A DNA stretch of 40,167 nt. Origin: Kiritimatiellia bacterium (GTDB lineage: Bacteria; Verrucomicrobiota; Kiritimatiellia; SLAD01). The notes under the pieces were generated by a model that was not told where the DNA came from, ran no database searches, and saw only the letters and a program-made list of their open reading frames with translations. The translations under genes and the position numbers were made by a program. The stretch covers positions 1 through 40,167 of the forward strand of contig SLGY01000016.1 in NCBI GenBank assembly GCA_007136425.1, written 5' to 3'. Below, piece after piece: positions 8,295-18,300 of the stretch; position 1 is the stretch's first letter, and every line of letters starts with the position of its first letter.

Positions 8295-9743
8295 TTATAC
8301 CGAATATGACGATGAGGCCGTGGCGCCACCGCGACCAGTCCAGTTGGTATGGAAATATTCGCCTCGCGGGCGGTCGACCCGCTCATAGGTGTGTGCACCG
8401 AAGTAATCTCGCTGGGCCTGTAGCAGATTGGCCGGCAACCGTGCGGTGCGATAGCCGTCGTAATAGGCCAAGGCGGAACTCATCGCGGGCATGGGAATAC
8501 CCAAGGCGACCGCGGCCCGAACGATGCGGCGCCAGCCGGTCTGCGCCTTGTCGATGGCCTCTTTGAAGAACGGATCCAACAACAGGTTGACCAGATCAGG
8601 ATTGGCATCGAACGCGTCCTTGATCTTGCCCAGAAATACCGAGCGGATGATACAGCCCCCGCGCCACATCAAGGCAATCCCGCCATAATTCAAGTTCCAC
8701 TGATGTTCCGCAGCGGCGGCGCGCATGAGCTGATACCCCTGCGCATAGGAAACGATCTTCGAGGCGTAGAGCGCCTGTTCGAGGTCGGCGATCAGTTCGT
8801 CACGGTTGCCATCAAACGAGGATTGCGGGCCCGGCAGTATTTGGGAAGCGGCCTCGCGCTCCTCCTTAATCGCCGAGAGGCATCTTGCAAAAACGGCTTC
8901 GCCAATCAGAGTCAATGGCTGCCCTACGTCCAAGGCGGCCGTAGCGGTCCATTTGCCCGTCCCCTTCTGTCCCGCCGTGTCCAGGATCTGATCCAGCACA
9001 TATTCGCCTTCCGGCGAGCGATGGCCAAGGATATCGCGTGTGATCTCTATGAGATAGGAATCCAACGGGCCTTCATTCCATGCCTTAAAGACATCGTGCA
9101 TGGCGTCGTTGGATAGACCGAGGCCTTCTTTCATCAGATGGTACGTTTCGCAGATCATTTGCATGTCACCATACTCGATCCCGTTATGGACCATCTTCAC
9201 AAAGTGCCCTGCGCCGTCCTCTCCAACCCATTCGCAGCAGGGATCGCCCTCTTCCGTATGTGCGGCGATCTTCTGGAATATGGGTTTTACCGCCGGCCAA
9301 GCATCCGTTGATCCGCCCGGCATGATCGAGGGGCCCCGCAGCGCGCCCTCCTCGCCCCCGGACACGCCCGTGCCAACGAATAACAAGCCCTTGCTCTCCA
9401 CGTATCGGGTACGACGGATGCTGTCCGGGAAATGACTATTCCCGCCGTCAATGATGATATCGCCCGGTTCCAGATGCGGAATGATCTTCTCGATGAAATC
9501 GTCCACGGCCTGACCGGCCTTGACCAGCAGCATGACCTTGCGAGGGCGTTTCAAGCTGGCGCATAGTTCTTCAATGCTGTGGCAGCCGACAAACCGCTTA
9601 CCGGCGCCGCGCCCTTCGACGAAGGCGTCCACCTTTTCTACCGTGCGATTGAATACCGCCACGGTGAACCCTTTGCTCTCCATATTCAGGACGAGATTCT
9701 CGCCCATGACCGCCAAACCGATCAGTCCAATATCTGCTTGCAC
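8295..9743 (-). CDS. gnd: 6-phosphogluconate dehydrogenase, decarboxylating
   Basis: This 482-residue enzyme converts 6-phosphogluconate to ribulose-5-phosphate, CO2 and NAD(P)H in the cytoplasm. The coenzyme loop ADIGLIGLAVMGENLVLNM, the substrate motifs DGGNSHFPDSIRR and GTGVSGGEEGALRGPS, and the catalytic region HFVKMVHNGIEYGDMQ with its Lys are all present, as is the C-terminal helical domain. I start it at the GTG at 9743, because GGGAGG lies 6 bases upstream and homologues begin at this Ala-Asp-Ile-Gly-Leu; an upstream ATG at 9836 would run through the likely promoter. It converges with the NahK-like gene and diverges from the aldolase gene across a region with two palindromes. Function is certain at family level; NAD versus NADP preference is not. 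Confidence 0.95.
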   Translation of the reverse strand: MQADIGLIGLAVMGENLVLNMESKGFTVAVFNRTVEKVDAFVEGRGAGKRFVGCHSIEELCASLKRPRKVMLLVKAGQAVDDFIEKIIPHLEPGDIIIDGGNSHFPDSIRRTRYVESKGLLFVGTGVSGGEEGALRGPSIMPGGSTDAWPAVKPIFQKIAAHTEEGDPCCEWVGEDGAGHFVKMVHNGIEYGDMQMICETYHLMKEGLGLSNDAMHDVFKAWNEGPLDSYLIEITRDILGHRSPEGEYVLDQILDTAGQKGTGKWTATAALDVGQPLTLIGEAVFARCLSAIKEEREAASQILPGPQSSFDGNRDELIADLEQALYASKIVSYAQGYQLMRAAAAEHQWNLNYGGIALMWRGGCIIRSVFLGKIKDAFDANPDLVNLLLDPFFKEAIDKAQTGWRRIVRAAVALGIPMPAMSSALAYYDGYRTARLPANLLQAQRDYFGAHTYERVDRPRGEYFHTNWTGRGGATASSSYSV

Positions 9744-9776
9744 CACAATCCTCCCATGCTGAATTTTGCTAAAATT

Positions 9777-9795
9777 TGATATATTTGAAATATCA
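9777..9795. promoter_or_regulatory. Palindrome TGATAT-N7-ATATCA upstream of gnd
   Basis: The sequence TGATATATTTGAAATATCA has 6-base inverted arms. Its near end is 33 bases before the gnd GTG. The arms are the half-sites of the TGATATATCA core that recurs before four other genes or operons, so it is probably an operator or a shared promoter element. Confidence 0.5.
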
Positions 9796-9866
9796 TTTGT
9801 CTCCAGCACTGTCAACCGATTCCAGGAATTTTTCACTTTACTTTTCGGGAATGAAGAGTCATCTTT

Positions 9867-9883
9867 GATATATTAAATATATC
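9867..9883. promoter_or_regulatory. Palindrome GATATAT-TAA-ATATATC upstream of the HpcH-type aldolase gene
   Basis: Perfect 7-base arms flank a 3-base centre. The far arm ends 24 bases before the GTG start of the aldolase gene. It shares the GATATAT core with the other palindromes. The two sites between the divergent gnd and aldolase genes lie about 70 bases apart. Confidence 0.5.
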
Positions 9884-9907
9884 GTCACAGACTGGAAAGG
9901 GAAACGG

Positions 9908-10708
9908 GTGAATCCATTCAAGACAGCATTGCGGAATCAGAACCTGACGCTGGGGGCCTGGATACAGATTGGGCATCCCGCCGTCGCCGAGATCTATGCC
10001 GAGGCGGATTTTGATTGGGTATGCGTCGATTTGGAACATGGCGTTATCGGCTTGGAAAGTATGGCCGACCTGTTTCGTGCGTTGAAGGGTAGCCGCACGG
10101 TCCCGGTCGCGCGCATCCCGGAAAACGATCCCACCTGGATCCATCGCTCCCTGGATGCCGGCGCGCGCGGTTTGATCATTCCCCGGGTGAACTCTGCGGA
10201 AGAGGCCGAGGCGGCAGTGCGTGAAGCCCTCTACCCTCCCGAAGGCGTGCGGGGGTTCGGTTACGCTCGCGCCAACGGCTACGGGTCAAATTTCGACGCC
10301 TATTGCGCGGAGGCCAATGACGATATTGCGCTGATCATGCAAATCGAGCACTGCAAGGCGATTCCGAATCTGGACGCCATTCTTTCCGTGGAACAAGTGG
10401 ACGGTCTGTTCATCGGCCCATTAGACCTCAGCGGTTCGATGGGCGTGACAGGACAAATGGATCATCCCGAGGTCAAGTCGGCGTTACAGGATTATCTGAG
10501 CGCCTGCCGCCGTCACAAAGCCAGCGCCGGCATGCATATTGTGCGCGTCAGCGACACATTGATCAAGCGAAGCATTGAACAGGGATACAACTGCCTCGCC
10601 TTGGGCGTCGATGTAGTCTGCCTCCATGAGGGCGCCGTGCAATCGTTGCAACACGCGCGCCGGATGCACGAGCAATTCGACGGCATTCGAAAGGACGCAG
10701 CAAGCTGA
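9908..10708 (+). CDS. HpcH/HpaI-type class II aldolase (2-keto-3-deoxy acid aldolase-like)
   Basis: A 266-residue TIM-barrel aldolase of the HpcH/HpaI family, which cleaves 2-keto-3-deoxy acids to pyruvate plus an aldehyde using a divalent metal. Recognisable motifs are the N-terminal LTLGAWIQIGHPAVAEI, DWVCVDLEHGVIG with the catalytic His44, VARIPEN with Arg, the metal-binding MQIEHCKAI (Glu) and FIGPLDLSGSMG (Asp). Known relatives act on 2-keto-3-deoxy-rhamnonate, 2-dehydro-3-deoxy-glucarate and homoprotocatechuate-derived acids. Translation starts at GTG with GGAAAGG 7 bases before. It is divergent from gnd, and its convergent neighbour is the KDG-kinase/HAD operon, so a role in sugar-acid breakdown fits well. 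The exact acid is not predictable. Confidence 0.88.
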   Translation: MNPFKTALRNQNLTLGAWIQIGHPAVAEIYAEADFDWVCVDLEHGVIGLESMADLFRALKGSRTVPVARIPENDPTWIHRSLDAGARGLIIPRVNSAEEAEAAVREALYPPEGVRGFGYARANGYGSNFDAYCAEANDDIALIMQIEHCKAIPNLDAILSVEQVDGLFIGPLDLSGSMGVTGQMDHPEVKSALQDYLSACRRHKASAGMHIVRVSDTLIKRSIEQGYNCLALGVDVVCLHEGAVQSLQHARRMHEQFDGIRKDAAS

Positions 10709-10787
10709 TCGAGCCCTTACGTCGGTCCGACTCGCAGGGATCTCAATACGCTACCGCCCCGCATTGCTCAACGGACAGCGCATGACG

Positions 10788-11768
10788 TCACAGCCGCCGT
10801 AATACATCGGCAAGTGACTCTTCATAGTGCCCGCACAAGGGACGTGTGCCGCTGTCCGTGATGTTTCCACCTCCAACCCCGATCGGGACGAAGCCCGCGA
10901 GGCGGATGGAGACAATGCCCGCGCCGCTGTCTTCGATCCCCACAACGGAATGCCGTTCTTCAAAGGGGATCCCCAGCCCCACGCGCGCCGTTTCCGCATA
11001 CAGCCACGGATGCGGTTTTGGTGAAAGTTCGCCCAGCGTGCCGGGTTCCCCTGCCCGGATGGCGAATCCAGCCGTGACAATGGCGTCGTAGAAATCCTTT
11101 GGATCGCCCATGCCGATGGCACGAAACGCGTCGACAATTTCCGGCCACGCCTTCTCATACAAGCCCGACGTCACCAAGCCGATCTTGAGTCCCCGATCCT
11201 TCAGGCCGAGCAAGAAGTCCTTGAGTCCCGGCGACGGAGTAAAGGCGCCGGGCTTGCCCCGCCCGGCCATGATCTCGCTCATTTCGTGGTTCGTATGCTT
11301 GAAATACCACGTGCGCGCCTCTTCGACCGTTTTGTCCGGGCAGTATTTACGTATGCAATACTGGAGATGTTCCGACACGGAGTGGCCCGATACGTGGGGC
11401 TCGTCTTCGGGTTCGAGCTTGAATTTCGGATCGTCCAGCAAGCTGGCCGTCGTCTTCTCGATAATCCAAATCCAAAACTTTTCGCTGTGCACGGTCGTAC
11501 CGTCCAGGTCCATCAAGACCGCCTTCAGAGGCTGCTCCACGCGAACGGGGTAGACGGGATAATAGGCGGGATAGCCCATGGCCGAATGGACCAGCGCCAA
11601 GGTCCGGCCCTCAAAGCCGATAAACTCCACTTTCCGATCTCTGGTGGCGGCTATGGCGCGCACACCGCGTTCCCCTACATTGAAGAAGCCGTCGCCCGCC
11701 CGTTTCAAGGCCAGCAAATCGCCGTTGATTTCGAACCGCCCCAGATCAGGGAACGTCATCGTACTCAT
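10788..11768 (-). CDS. HAD-superfamily hydrolase with an N-terminal extension
   Basis: A 326-residue HAD phosphatase of the beta-phosphoglucomutase-like type. Motif I is VLMDLDGTT with Asp87 as nucleophile and Asp89 as acid/base. Motif II is LVTSGLYEKA, motif III Lys is in SPKPHPWLY, and motif IV is VGIEDSGAGI. Between motifs I and II lies a helical cap. About 80 residues precede motif I (DLGRFEINGDLLALKRAG...), which is unusual for this family and may be a small separate domain. The start codon shares one base with the stop of the upstream kinase (TGATG), so the two proteins are translationally coupled. It is the last gene of the propeller/kinase operon. Likely substrates are sugar phosphates from the same pathway, such as a 2-keto-3-deoxy-acid phosphate, but this is inference. 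Confidence 0.85.
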   Translation of the reverse strand: MSTMTFPDLGRFEINGDLLALKRAGDGFFNVGERGVRAIAATRDRKVEFIGFEGRTLALVHSAMGYPAYYPVYPVRVEQPLKAVLMDLDGTTVHSEKFWIWIIEKTTASLLDDPKFKLEPEDEPHVSGHSVSEHLQYCIRKYCPDKTVEEARTWYFKHTNHEMSEIMAGRGKPGAFTPSPGLKDFLLGLKDRGLKIGLVTSGLYEKAWPEIVDAFRAIGMGDPKDFYDAIVTAGFAIRAGEPGTLGELSPKPHPWLYAETARVGLGIPFEERHSVVGIEDSGAGIVSIRLAGFVPIGVGGGNITDSGTRPLCGHYEESLADVLRRL

Positions 11769-12868
11769 CAACGCACCACCCGGGCACTGCCGCCCTTGAT
11801 GAGTTTCTCGACCTCGGCACAGGTCACCATGGAAGTGTCGCCGGGGGTCGTCATGGCCAGTGCGCCGTGCACGGCGCCGTATTCCACCGCCTGTTGCGGG
11901 TCGCCATGCACCATCAATCCATAAATCAAACCCGACGCAAAACTGTCGCCGCCACCGACACGATCCAGAATCTCCAGATCCGGACGGGGCGCGGCTTCGT
12001 AAAACGCGCCGTCCGCCCAACAGATCGCCCCCCAATCGTTGACCGTGGCCGTCTTGACCTGGCGGAGTGTGGTCCCCACGACCTTGAAGTTCGGATATTC
12101 TTTCACAACACGTGCGATCATCTGTTTGAATTTTTCGACATCAAGCGCCGCAAAGGATTCGTCCACGCCTTCCACATCAAAGCCGAGACACGCAGTGAAG
12201 TCCTCTTCGTTGCCAATCATCACGTCGACCAGCGGAGCAAGCCGTCGATTCACTTCCTGCGCCTTTTTCTGCCCGCCAACGGCCTTCCAGAGTGAGGGGC
12301 GATAGTTGAGGTCATAGGAAATCACAACGCCGTGCCGGCGCGCGATCGTCATGGCTTCCTCCAGCACGTCCGGCGTGGATTCCGACAGGGCCGCAAAAAT
12401 GCCTCCCGTATGAAACCACCGCGCGCCCTCTTTGCCGAACAGACTTTCCCAATCCACGTCACCGCATTTCAACTGGGCGACCGCGGTGTTCCCTCGATCC
12501 GGTACGCCCACGGCGCCGCGCACCCCGAATCCGCGCTCGGTAAAGTTCAACCCGTTGCGAACGACGCGCCCCACCCCATCATACGGGATCCACCGAATCC
12601 AATTCGTATCGACACCGCCCTGACAGATGAAATCTTCAATAAGCCGACCGACCTCGTTCTCCGCCAACGCCGTAACCACCGCGGTGCGCATGCCGAAACA
12701 TTTGCGGAGGCCACGAGCCACATTGTATTCCCCGCCGCCTTCCCATGCCTGGAAGTGGCGGGCGGTGCGAAGCCGCCCTTCGCCGGGATCCAGGCGGAGC
12801 ATCACCTCGCCCAACGACACCAGATCGTAGCGCACAGCCTTTTCGGAAATTAGATCCCATTGCATCAT
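11768..12868 (-). CDS. PfkB-family sugar-acid kinase, 2-keto-3-deoxygluconate kinase-like
   Basis: This 366-residue ribokinase-fold enzyme begins with VSLGEVMLRLDPGEGR, a start typical of 2-keto-3-deoxygluconate (KDG) kinases. The segment EGGGEYNVARGL binds substrate, VISYDLNYRPSLW is the conserved PfkB middle strand, and the C-terminal motif DRVGGGDSFASGLI holds the anion hole and catalytic Asp. The family phosphorylates KDG to KDPG with ATP in uronate degradation. The protein has an insertion around the GNEEDF segment, also seen in other KDG kinases of this length. The gene starts 23 bases after the secreted propeller protein and overlaps the HAD gene by one base. Two adjacent Met codons could serve as start. 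The operon context makes a uronate-derived substrate likely. Confidence 0.86.
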   Translation of the reverse strand: MMQWDLISEKAVRYDLVSLGEVMLRLDPGEGRLRTARHFQAWEGGGEYNVARGLRKCFGMRTAVVTALAENEVGRLIEDFICQGGVDTNWIRWIPYDGVGRVVRNGLNFTERGFGVRGAVGVPDRGNTAVAQLKCGDVDWESLFGKEGARWFHTGGIFAALSESTPDVLEEAMTIARRHGVVISYDLNYRPSLWKAVGGQKKAQEVNRRLAPLVDVMIGNEEDFTACLGFDVEGVDESFAALDVEKFKQMIARVVKEYPNFKVVGTTLRQVKTATVNDWGAICWADGAFYEAAPRPDLEILDRVGGGDSFASGLIYGLMVHGDPQQAVEYGAVHGALAMTTPGDTSMVTCAEVEKLIKGGSARVVR

Positions 12869-12891
12869 CTTTACATTCCCGTTCTATGCTT

Positions 12892-15381
12892 TCATTTGCC
12901 GCGATCGGCGCGATCCATGCCGACCGCTTCAGACGTCGTCAACGGCCGATTATAGAGCCGCACACGGTGGATAGCATCCACATAATCGGGGGCGACCCGC
13001 AAAGGCGCGCCCGGACCGATGTCTTCCAGTTTGGGCGTAAAGAAAGTCCAACCATATTGTCGCGGCTCGCCGCCGTCCTGCATTCGGCCGTCGATCATCA
13101 CGGTAATGAGCCGAGGCTGTCCGTCCACCGTAAACGTTACCCGGTGGCGTTGGCCCGGAACAAGCAAGCCGGCGTCCGTATCCCACGTCACGTCCGAACC
13201 AAAACGGCCATTGTTCAATCCGATCGCTAGGGTTCCCTCCTTTGTCACAAACAGGCGGAATCCCGCGCCCTTCTCGTCACGCCCGTCCAGCAACACCGTG
13301 CCTGGGGGGAAATCGTCCCACTCAATATCCAGCGATACCGACATCCCCTCTTCCCTTACGGGGAGCGGACCGTCGATCTCAACCGGCTTCTTCAAGGCTT
13401 CGCCTTCCGCCTCGGCCACCAATCCGTCATTGGGGACTTCGGCCCGTTCATGCTGGCGCCATAATGCATCCAACAGCGCGTTATCCACCTTGTGAATGCG
13501 CGCGGCCTCCTTGTCCGTTGCGGAGATCCAGTAGGACCCCTCTTCCTCTACCAGATCCGGATAGCTCATGCCCGCATCATGTTTGAAGATATAACCGAAG
13601 AACAGGACTTCCGGTTCGGACCAATAAATGCGTCCGTCGCGCTCGATACCGCCGACAAGCCAAGCCGGATTGCGGTCCTTGTTCCGGGGCGGCGCCGAAT
13701 CACGCCCGTCATGATTGTGAATCCACATCAGATACTTTCCGTTCGACGTCTTCCATACGCGCGCCAGTGCGCGAGTATGTTTGATGCGTCGCTCACCATC
13801 CGCATAGGTGGTAAATTGCGGTTCCTCCCAGGTACGACCGCCGTCCCGGCTGTAGGCGTCCCCCACGTAGCCTTCCAGCGTTCGAAACGCCACATACATA
13901 CCGTCTTCCTCGTTCAGCGGAACCAGGTTGTGTTCCTCCTGCAAGGTGCCCAGCGCATCGTTGCGGATACCGTGGTCGCCTTCCGGCCACATTTCCCAGC
14001 GGACCTTGTCCGGATCGCGCTCGGTCAGGATATTGTCCGATGTGAAAATCCAGCCTTCGCCATGCCGTTCCGGCGCCTGCTGATACTTGGAATAGGCTAC
14101 GAAAACGCGGTCCCCCATGACAACGGGTTGATCAACGCTCCAGCCTCGCACCAGCGGGAACCGCTCCTCGAACGCCGTATCACGACGGGGCATCTTGCGA
14201 TATTCGTTCCACGTCTCCCCGTTGTCGTCGGAATAGTTGAATACGTACGGCGCGACCTGGCCCTCTTTCGGATTGATGTTATAAAACGAGTACACGCGCC
14301 CGAAAGGCGTGGTGAAAAGCGTCGCCCAGGATGGCTGCCGCATTTCCTCCGGCGGCTCGATGTAATCGCCCGCCCGTTCCCAGGTCTCGCCCTGATCGAA
14401 ACTTCGAAACGTCGCCAGATGCCGATCCGGATCGTTTTCCTCCCCCTCCGCGGTGGTGACGACGCACAGCCACGAGCCGTCCTTGAGTTGCGTAATGTAG
14501 GGCTGATCGTTGTAGCCGTTGAGATGGATCAGCACGCCGTTATCGAAGAAACGGGGATCGTCTGAGGTCTGAATGCCGGGATCCGCCACGGAGATATCGT
14601 ACTTATCCGACAGATAGGCCTGCACCCGCCGATGTTCCCCGTCGGACAGGGCGCGGTCGTACACAAGAATCTCGGCGATCTCGCCAATATACGAGCGGCC
14701 GGCCTGGCCGGCAATCCCGCCGATCGTGTATCCCTCCGCGTAGTCCGCATCTGCGGGACGGTCGAAGGAGCGTTCGGCCACGAGCCAGCCGTTGCGCTGC
14801 ATCGTCACCCAATTATCGACCTTGCGCGAAGCCATGATTTCGAACGAGTCCGTCGGTGGGATATTCCACCAGTTGCGCAGGTGTTGCCAGATTGTGCCGT
14901 CGCTGATCACCACCGTGGTCCCGAATTTGCCCGGTCGGATGTAATAACCGAAACCGTACCCGTCCCCGTCCTTACGATACGGATTATTGTGCGAAGCCAA
15001 CAGCGCGCGGTGCACCGATCCGTTCTCCTGCTGTTCCCGATCCAATGAGACGATGTACACCGCGTATTCATATCCAATACGCAAATCAGGCAACTCCATA
15101 ATTGTGGTCTTTCCATCAAACGACAGTGCGGGTAGTCCATTGACCCGACCGCCCTTGAACACGGGCGCCTGCGATGGATCGTCTTGCACCGCGTCAACAC
15201 CACGCGGGCTTTGATCGGGCCAGGTCAGCACGGAAGAGCCTCTCTCATACCCGTCCAACGTGTCGGCCGCAAACCACGCCTTCAACCCACTCGTCGGGAT
15301 ATCCCCGGAACCGTATGCCGCCGACCCGCCAAACGCCAGGACGCCCAAGCCGATACACAAGAGCTGTTTGATTCGCCTCAT
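12892..15381 (-). CDS. Secreted LamG / Asp-box beta-propeller protein (sialidase-like fold)
   Basis: An 829-residue exported protein. A signal peptide covers about residues 1-25 (IKQLLCIGLGVLAFGGSAAYG). A concanavalin/LamG-like domain follows (about 27-245, LKAWFAADTLDG...IAEILVYDRAL). A propeller spans about 265-650 with Asp boxes SFDQGETW, SDDNGETW and SRDGGRTW. A second LamG-like domain ends the protein. Asp boxes are often annotated as exo-alpha-sialidase, but the FRIP-type motif of true sialidases is absent; conserved instead are QPYITQLKDG, PSWATLFTTPFGRVYSFYN, GTLQEEHN and MWIHNHDGRD. It is a tandem paralogue of the next larger gene, 18 bases upstream, and lies before the KDG kinase. 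A purine-rich AAAGGA precedes the ATG. It probably acts on or binds an extracellular glycan; the activity is unknown. Confidence 0.82.
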   Translation of the reverse strand: MRRIKQLLCIGLGVLAFGGSAAYGSGDIPTSGLKAWFAADTLDGYERGSSVLTWPDQSPRGVDAVQDDPSQAPVFKGGRVNGLPALSFDGKTTIMELPDLRIGYEYAVYIVSLDREQQENGSVHRALLASHNNPYRKDGDGYGFGYYIRPGKFGTTVVISDGTIWQHLRNWWNIPPTDSFEIMASRKVDNWVTMQRNGWLVAERSFDRPADADYAEGYTIGGIAGQAGRSYIGEIAEILVYDRALSDGEHRRVQAYLSDKYDISVADPGIQTSDDPRFFDNGVLIHLNGYNDQPYITQLKDGSWLCVVTTAEGEENDPDRHLATFRSFDQGETWERAGDYIEPPEEMRQPSWATLFTTPFGRVYSFYNINPKEGQVAPYVFNYSDDNGETWNEYRKMPRRDTAFEERFPLVRGWSVDQPVVMGDRVFVAYSKYQQAPERHGEGWIFTSDNILTERDPDKVRWEMWPEGDHGIRNDALGTLQEEHNLVPLNEEDGMYVAFRTLEGYVGDAYSRDGGRTWEEPQFTTYADGERRIKHTRALARVWKTSNGKYLMWIHNHDGRDSAPPRNKDRNPAWLVGGIERDGRIYWSEPEVLFFGYIFKHDAGMSYPDLVEEEGSYWISATDKEAARIHKVDNALLDALWRQHERAEVPNDGLVAEAEGEALKKPVEIDGPLPVREEGMSVSLDIEWDDFPPGTVLLDGRDEKGAGFRLFVTKEGTLAIGLNNGRFGSDVTWDTDAGLLVPGQRHRVTFTVDGQPRLITVMIDGRMQDGGEPRQYGWTFFTPKLEDIGPGAPLRVAPDYVDAIHRVRLYNRPLTTSEAVGMDRADRGK

Positions 15382-15399
15382 TTCATGAATCCTTTCGTG

Positions 15400-18300
15400 T
15401 CATGGATTTTGTAATTCCACACCCAACCGGATAAATCCGGGATTGATGTCCTCTACGTTGATGGTGTGCTGATCCTGCGGATGCAACAAATTGGTAGCCA
15501 CGGGGAGATACGGTCCGGGAGCAACCAGATTGGTAACGGCATACAGCGCATACACCCGCCCCGCCACGGGCGACCATTCCACCCGGACTTCATCATCCAA
15601 CAAGGCGTGAATTTGGTCGATTTGAAGAACCGATTCCGGATCGGTCGGCACCGTGCCCGCAACATACTGTTCCCAATTCTTCATTCCGGTGCCGTCCAGG
15701 TTGTCCAACGCGGCTTCCTCGAAATCGTTCGTATAGCCGTATTGAGCCAACCACCAAAGCGGCGTACCGGTATTCTCGGTGCGTTGCTCCTCGAACGACG
15801 CGGAAATGACGGCGGCCGATCTGACATTCGTAAGGGTATGCGTCGTTACCGGGCCTACCGATACCGTATCCACAAGCACGTCGGCGATGTCGTACCATTC
15901 GTCGGGTTCAATCTCGAACGTCACATCGTCCCCTCGTTCCACGACCGGGTTCGCCGGGCTCATGGTTCCGTTGGCGCCCGCGACGGTCGTTATCATGTAT
16001 GGCCCCATGGCATCGCGCCAATTGCCGACGACGTCCGACGTACGCAGGTAACGGTCGTAAATCCGAACCAGATCGACGGAAGCATCGATACTCAGATCGG
16101 TCCCGGTCACGTCGCCCATCTCCGGATTGAACCAGAACCATCCGTATTGGCGCTCCTCACCGCCGTCCAGCAGTTGTCCGTCCGCGATGACCGTGATGAG
16201 GTTCGGGCCGCCGTCCGCCACAAAGGCCACATGATGCCATTGCCCGGTCGTCAAGACACCCGGATCGGACAGGGCTTCGTTGTGCCGGTACCCGTCCGAC
16301 AACTCGAATCGCAACGCGCCGTCTTCATCGGTGACAACCGCCCAGCCCCGGCCTTGCTCGTCGCGCGTGTCCAGGAGCGTTTCGTCCACCAGCCATTCAT
16401 CGAGGCGGAAGCTGAACTCGACCGTGATCCCGCCGTCCAGGAGGTCCGGCATGGTTCCGATCGAGACGTCTTCAGCGGCGGTACGCTCTTCCGCACGGGA
16501 CATATGTACCAAGCCGTCATGGGTCATGGTATGATTCTCATGTTGCTCCCAGACCGCATCAAGCAGATCCCCATCGATTTCGTGAATGCGAGCGGTGGAC
16601 TTTTCGGTGTGGGTGACCCAGTAGCGTCCATTTTCCTCGATAAAATCGGGATAACTCATGCCCGGCAGCATATCTGCGGGTCCGTACAGCAGTACTTCGG
16701 GTTGCGACCAGTACACGGTCCCGTCCACTTCTCGACCGCCCAGCACCCAGGCGGGATTACGATTCCGATTGCGCGCGGGGATATCCCGGCCGTCATGATT
16801 ATGGACCCACAACAGATACCGACCGTTCGGCGCCTGCCATACGCGAGGCAACGCACGCGGATTCTTGATCTGCCGTCCACCCGGCTCGTAGGTCGCGAAT
16901 TGCGGCGTCTCCCATGTTTCGCCGCCGTCCCGACTGTAGGCATGAGCCGCATAGCCCTCGATCGTCCGGTATACCGTGTACATGGCGCCGTCCTCCAGCG
17001 GGACCATGTTGTGTTCTTCCTGCAGCGAACCGAGTTCGGGATTGCGAATGCCTTCGTCGCCGAACGGGAGCATGTCCCAATTCAATTCGTGCGCATTGGT
17101 TTCGGTCAACAGGTTATCGGAACGGAAAAGCCATCCTTCGCCGTTGCGCGGTGAGAGCTGTTGAAACTTGGCAAAACCGAAATAGACGGAATCGCCCATG
17201 ACGAAAGGCTGATCCACTCCCCAATGGCGAACATCGCCGTACAGCTCTTCGAACAGCGTATCGCGGACCGGCAAGAGGAACCGCTCCGACCAGGTCATCC
17301 CGTTGTCATCCGAATAGCGGTAACAATACAGCGGTTTGGGACCCTCGTCCGCATTGAGGTTGTAGAAGGCATAGACGCGTCCGAACGGCGTCGTGAACAA
17401 TGTGGCCCAGGAAGGCTGCCGCAACTCTTCCGGCGGTTCAATCGCCGGGACCGGTTCGGTCCAGGTCTGGCCCTGATCCGAACTCCACGATAATACCAGG
17501 TGGCGTTCCGGGCTGTTCTCGATATCCGGGCTCACGGTGGTTACGGCGAGCCATTGACCGTTGGTCAGCTTTGTGACATACGGCTGATCGGCATAACTCT
17601 CCTGAAGGATCACAACGCCATTCTGAATGAACCGCGTATCTTCAGATACCCCGTGCTCCACAACCAAGTAACGTTTGAGCTGCGCCAATTCCTGTTCGTC
17701 CAACGGCCGGTCATATATAAGGACTTCGGCAATATCCCCCTTGTAATATTGGGGGGACGCACCGGAACCGCCGAGCCGGTATCCGGCTTCGTAGGTCATG
17801 TTGGACGGGCGGTTCAAGTCGCCTTGCGCCACCTGTTTGCCGTTCCGGAAAATGCGGGTATGGGTCCCTTCCTTATGCACCAAAACCGATTCCAGTTCCC
17901 CGTCCGGCAGGCGCGCATGTCCGACATTTTCCAATTGGGTCCCCGACCCCAGATACGTGAAGAACCCATCGAAACCCGGGCGCCGGTACCCGAAACCGTA
18001 TCCGGGACCATCGGCCCGATAGGCGGCGCCCGCGGCCGTCAGCACAGGCCGGTGCACGGAACCGTCGTCCCCCGTTTGGACCGCGTTCTTCATCACGAAC
18101 AGCGCGGACATATCGTGCTCGACGCGCAATGCCGCCAGATCCATGAATTGGTTGGTTCCGTCAAAACGCAACGCTTGCCGCCCGTCGGCGGGATTGCGAA
18201 ACAGTGCCGGCTGTCGATCGGCATGGAATTGAACCGCGTCATTTTTCAACGGCGACCAATCCGCCCATGTCGAAACGGGCTGTCCATCATCCAGCTCGTT

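Noticed and set aside
9744-9836. ATG at 9836 as the start of gnd
   Set aside because: It would add 31 residues not seen in this family and would translate through the palindrome. The GTG at 9743 has GGGAGG at suitable spacing.
9777-9883. The palindromes simply being -10 promoter boxes
   Set aside because: TATATC or TATATT could serve as a weak -10, but the symmetric arms and the variable distance to the start codons favour operators. I keep this as an alternative but not as the main call.
13492-14565. Plus-strand open frame opposite the smaller propeller gene
   Set aside because: Same reasoning: the coding strand is fixed by Asp boxes and a paralogue, and the antisense product is low in recognisable structure.
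15466-17154. Long plus-strand open frame inside the giant propeller gene
   Set aside because: It is antisense to a gene with clear signal peptide, Asp boxes and LamG domains. The predicted protein is rich in Arg and His with no family resemblance, as expected for a shadow in GC-rich DNA.
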